Shown: positions 61,421 to 64,000 of the stretch, one piece after another
How positions within the stretch are numbered: position 1 is the first letter of the stretch
How the letters are laid out: each line of letters opens with the position of its first letter
Assembly (NCBI GenBank): GCA_964408805.1
Contig: CAYPAV010000001.1
Coordinates: 310,001 to 374,000 of the forward strand
Direction: 5' to 3'
DNA from: CAYPAV01 sp964408805
Lineage (GTDB): Bacteria > Pseudomonadota > Alphaproteobacteria > UBA8366
Length of the DNA stretch: 64,000 nt
Program-made: the position numbers and the translations under genes
Notes under the pieces: generated by a model
Told to the model about the DNA's origin: nothing
Seen by the model: only the letters and a program-made list of their open reading frames with translations
Database searches by the model: none

Positions 61421-63538
61421 GTGAGCGACACATCCAGCAGTAGCGAGGATAAATCCGGCGGCGGCGCCTTGATGAAGATGGTGTTGACCGCGGTTGTCCT
61501 GATCGCGATCGCGGGGGCCGGCGTGTTCTTCACCTTCCAGTTCGCGGCCGACGAACGGGCGCGCGAACTGAAACAATGGCAGATCCGTCTTGGGATTGTC
61601 GCCGACAGCCGCTTCGCCGATATCGACGGCTGGATCGATGGGCAATTGGGCGAGTTAACGGCGCTGGCCGAGAACGCGTCGCTGCAGCTTTATATGAGTC
61701 TCATCGAGGACGCCGGTGAAGCGGCCGCGGATTCGGCCGAGGCCGGATTCCTGAAGAACCTCCTTACCGTGGTGGCCGAGCGCGCGGGATTCAGCGCCGA
61801 AGTGCAGGGCGCGGCCGTCCAGGCCAATGTCGAACGCGTCGGCGTCGCCGGCATCGGGTTATTGAATGCCGAGGGCAATGTTCTCGTCGCCAGCCCGGGC
61901 CTGCCGCCCGTTCAAGGCGCCTTGCGCGCCTTCGTCGCGGCCACGCCGAAGGGCGAACGCGCGGTCTCCGATATGTTCCTCGGCACCGGCGGCAAGCCGT
62001 CGATGGCGTTTCTGGTGCCGGTATTCGCCGTCCACGGCGATCAGGACGCGTCGTCCCAGATCGGCGTGATCGTCGGCATCAAGGAAGTCGGCGCCGAACT
62101 CTATCCGCTCCTCAAACAGCCCGGGAACATCGACAAGACGGCGGAAGCGGTCATCGTTCGCCGCAAGGGACCATCGATCGACTACATCTCGCCGTTGGAT
62201 GACGGCAGCCCGCCCCTGAAGAAGAAACTGTCCTTCGACACGCCCAATCTGGCGGCGGCCTTCGCGCTTGCGACCCCGGGCGGCTTTGGTATCAGGACCG
62301 ACTATCGGGACAAGGAAGTCCTGTTGACCGTCCGGGCCTTCAGTCAGGTGCCTTGGACCTTGATGTACAAGATCGACACCGAGGAGTCGTTGGCCGAGGC
62401 CGAGAACCGCATCCGCACCATCGTGATCGCCTTCATCGGCATCATCGTGCTGGTGTTCATCGGCTTGATCGCGGTCTGGTATTACGGCTCGTCACGGCGC
62501 GCCACCGAGGCCGCGACACGCTTCGAGGCGCTCTCGCAACGCTTCCAGGGTCAGCGGAATTTCATGCATCTGGTGACCGACAGCCAGCCGAACTCGATCG
62601 TCGTCTTCGACGAGGGCGGGCATTACCGGTGGTTCAACCAAGTGGCGCTCGATCTCAGCGGCATGGAACGCGGCGATCTCTTCGACAAGCATATCGCCGC
62701 CGTTCTGGGGCCGGTTGAGGGCAAACGCGTCGAGGGCTGGATCAAGGAGAGCGTCGCCAAGTTCGAGCACATGAACTACACCCATGCGATGGCCTTCGAT
62801 GGCCGCGACGATCTGATCTACCGGTCGGATTTCATCCCGCTGGAGGCACGCGACGACATGCCGGCGGGCGTCTTGATGGTGTCGCAGGATATCACCGATT
62901 CGATCCGCGAGCGCGAGCGTCGGGAACGCGTCCTCAAGCAATTGGTGGGCGCGTTGGTCAGTGTCGTCGATCGGCGCGATCCCTATTCCGCCAACCACTC
63001 CACCCGGGTCGGGGTCGTCTCGAAAGCGGTCGCCGAGGAGATGGAACTGGAACAGGAGCAGGTCGAGACGGCGGAGATCGCCGGCAACCTCATGAATTTG
63101 GGTAAGATTACCGTGCCCGAGGACGTCCTCACCAAGACCGACAAGCTGACGGACGAGGAATTCGACATGATCCGTCAGAGCGTTCTCACCAGCGCCGAGC
63201 TGGTGAACGAGATCGAGTTCGACGGCAATGTCGCCGAAACGCTCCGCCAGTTGCAGGAAAACGTCGACGGCAGCGGCATGCCGGACGGGCTTTCGGGCGA
63301 GGAGATCGCGATCACCGCGCGGAACGTCGCGGTGGCGAACGCTTTCGTCGGCATGGTCAGTGCCCGGTCGTGGCGGTCCGGCCTCGAATTCGACAAGGCG
63401 ACCGGATTCCTGTTCGAGGATGTCGGCAAGAAGTTCGATCGCCGGGTCATCACGGCGCTCGCCAACTACATCGACAATCGGGGCGGGCGCGAGGAATGGC
63501 GCGGTTTCGGCGAAATACCGGTGGAGGGGGACGATTAG
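61421..63538 (+). CDS. Membrane PAS sensor with a degenerate HD-GYP domain
   Basis: 705 residues. Order: TM1 (about 20-40), periplasmic sensor (about 45-328), TM2 (about 330-353), a PAS domain (about 385-495) and an HD-GYP domain (about 505-690). The GTG start follows TTGGAGGATAATCC. In the HD-GYP part the HD pair is M558-N559 (LMNLGKI), the HHE is LQE (611-613), GYP is GMP (619-621), and the VAD is VAN. The first His526 and Lys562 remain. The metal site is therefore mostly lost, so it probably does not hydrolyse c-di-GMP. The periplasmic ligand is unknown. Confidence 0.87.
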   Translation: MSDTSSSSEDKSGGGALMKMVLTAVVLIAIAGAGVFFTFQFAADERARELKQWQIRLGIVADSRFADIDGWIDGQLGELTALAENASLQLYMSLIEDAGEAAADSAEAGFLKNLLTVVAERAGFSAEVQGAAVQANVERVGVAGIGLLNAEGNVLVASPGLPPVQGALRAFVAATPKGERAVSDMFLGTGGKPSMAFLVPVFAVHGDQDASSQIGVIVGIKEVGAELYPLLKQPGNIDKTAEAVIVRRKGPSIDYISPLDDGSPPLKKKLSFDTPNLAAAFALATPGGFGIRTDYRDKEVLLTVRAFSQVPWTLMYKIDTEESLAEAENRIRTIVIAFIGIIVLVFIGLIAVWYYGSSRRATEAATRFEALSQRFQGQRNFMHLVTDSQPNSIVVFDEGGHYRWFNQVALDLSGMERGDLFDKHIAAVLGPVEGKRVEGWIKESVAKFEHMNYTHAMAFDGRDDLIYRSDFIPLEARDDMPAGVLMVSQDITDSIRERERRERVLKQLVGALVSVVDRRDPYSANHSTRVGVVSKAVAEEMELEQEQVETAEIAGNLMNLGKITVPEDVLTKTDKLTDEEFDMIRQSVLTSAELVNEIEFDGNVAETLRQLQENVDGSGMPDGLSGEEIAITARNVAVANAFVGMVSARSWRSGLEFDKATGFLFEDVGKKFDRRVITALANYIDNRGGREEWRGFGEIPVEGDD

Positions 63539-63546
63539 GAGGCGCC

Positions 63547-64000
63547 ATGCGGTCGCGGGCGGGACGAAGGCCATCGGCGCCGCCCGACACACGGCTTTAT
63601 GCCATCGGCGATATCCATGGCTGCGCCGAACTCCTCGACGTGCTGCACCAGAAGATCCGCGCCGATGCAGCACGCGCGGCCGAGTCGCGAAAGATGGTGA
63701 TCTATCTCGGCGATTATATCGACCGGGGGCCGGACTCGGTGGGTGTCGTCGAGCGCGTGCGGCGGGGACCGGGCGAGGGGTTCGAATGCATCCGTCTGAA
63801 GGGCAACCACGAGGATATGTTGTTGCGGTTCCTGGTCGGCGAGGAAAGCGGCGAGATGTGGTTGTTCAACGGCGGCGGCCCGACCCTGGAAAGTTACGGC
63901 GTGGCCCGTGGCGTCGGCAAGATGACTCTGCCCCTGCTCGATCTCGAGGATTTGCGAGAGGGGCTTCGGGCTCGTCTGCCGCCCGCCGATCTCGACTTCT
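63547..64000 (+). CDS. Serine/threonine protein phosphatase-like metallophosphoesterase (partial)
   Basis: The gene runs off the right edge after 151 codons. The N-terminal GDIHGCAELL, GDYIDRGPDSVGVV and LKGNHEDML motifs are the canonical metallophosphatase signatures of the bacterial PPP (ApaH/PrpA-like) family. It starts at ATG 63547, 8 bases after the HD-GYP-like gene, so it is likely co-transcribed with it. The substrate could be phosphoprotein or bis(5'-nucleosyl) tetraphosphate; the truncated sequence does not decide. Confidence 0.85.
   Translation, partial: MRSRAGRRPSAPPDTRLYAIGDIHGCAELLDVLHQKIRADAARAAESRKMVIYLGDYIDRGPDSVGVVERVRRGPGEGFECIRLKGNHEDMLLRFLVGEESGEMWLFNGGGPTLESYGVARGVGKMTLPLLDLEDLREGLRARLPPADLDF

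Overview
The window is a gene-dense, GC-rich chromosomal segment of an alphaproteobacterium. It resembles the Rhodospirillales, but no 16S rRNA gene lies in it, so the order is an inference. The evidence is a set of alphaproteobacterial markers: a MucR/Ros regulator, the iron sensor Irr, a RegB/RegA redox two-component pair, a metK-trmB-rimP-nusA-ylxR-infB-rbfA-truB-rpsO-pnp block, fabA-fabB-fabI, a dnaA-dnaN-recF-gyrB block, and GANTC (CcrM-type) sites. I see no tRNA or rRNA genes, insertion sequences, prophage, CRISPR array or transfer genes. Almost everything looks like conserved core chromosome.

Layout. 1-5.1 kb: the end of glnD, then murJ, trpS, a universal stress protein, an Nfu-type Fe-S carrier and a Bax-like glucosaminidase. 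5.1-6.1 kb (minus): a secreted polysaccharide deacetylase. 6.2-9.9 kb: a RutE-like nitroreductase, tsaB-rimI, mucR, fur and plsC. 10-15.4 kb: the tightly overlapping series miaB-phoH-ybeY-corC-lnt (tRNA modification, rRNA maturation, envelope). 15.5-18 kb: an XRE regulator, metK and trmB. 18-27.4 kb: the transcription/translation operon rimP-nusA-ylxR/L7Ae-infB-rbfA-truB-rpsO-pnp, preceded by an attenuator-like leader. 27.5-37.2 kb (all minus): rpsT, dnaA, dnaN, recF, gyrB, fabA, fabB, fabI. 37.4-39.4 kb (minus): an enoyl-CoA hydratase, a small exported protein and mutM. 39.4-46.7 kb (plus): ubiE-ubiB, coaBC-dut, then an Rrf2 regulator-cysK-MoeB/ThiF-amidohydrolase series suggestive of sulfur assimilation. 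46.7-52.4 kb: a hydroxyacid dehydrogenase, an SH3 protein, an iron/redox operon (rubrerythrin, CCG Fe-S oxidoreductase, DUF3501) beside irr, YcgN and a DUF4149 membrane protein. 52.5-57.1 kb: ankyrin, DUF429-like, CobD/CbiB, SYLF, an unknown membrane protein and a histidine phosphatase. 57.2-64 kb: regB-regA and a cyclic-di-GMP-flavoured neighbourhood.

The most unusual part is 59.1-63.5 kb. It holds a degenerate GGDEF/EAL-like gene interrupted by one in-frame TAG codon, a LapG-type periplasmic cysteine protease with an intact Cys-His-Asp triad, and a divergent two-TM PAS protein whose HD-GYP domain has lost most of its metal ligands. This could be a signalling module in which degenerate nucleotide-binding domains act as receptors controlling periplasmic proteolysis. 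That is inference from domain content and adjacency. A second regulatory point of interest is a near-perfect iron-control-element palindrome between irr and the rubrerythrin operon. A third is a long inverted repeat upstream of dnaA.

The only stretch above 300 bases without a gene is 36483-36949, the dnaA/rpsT intergenic region.
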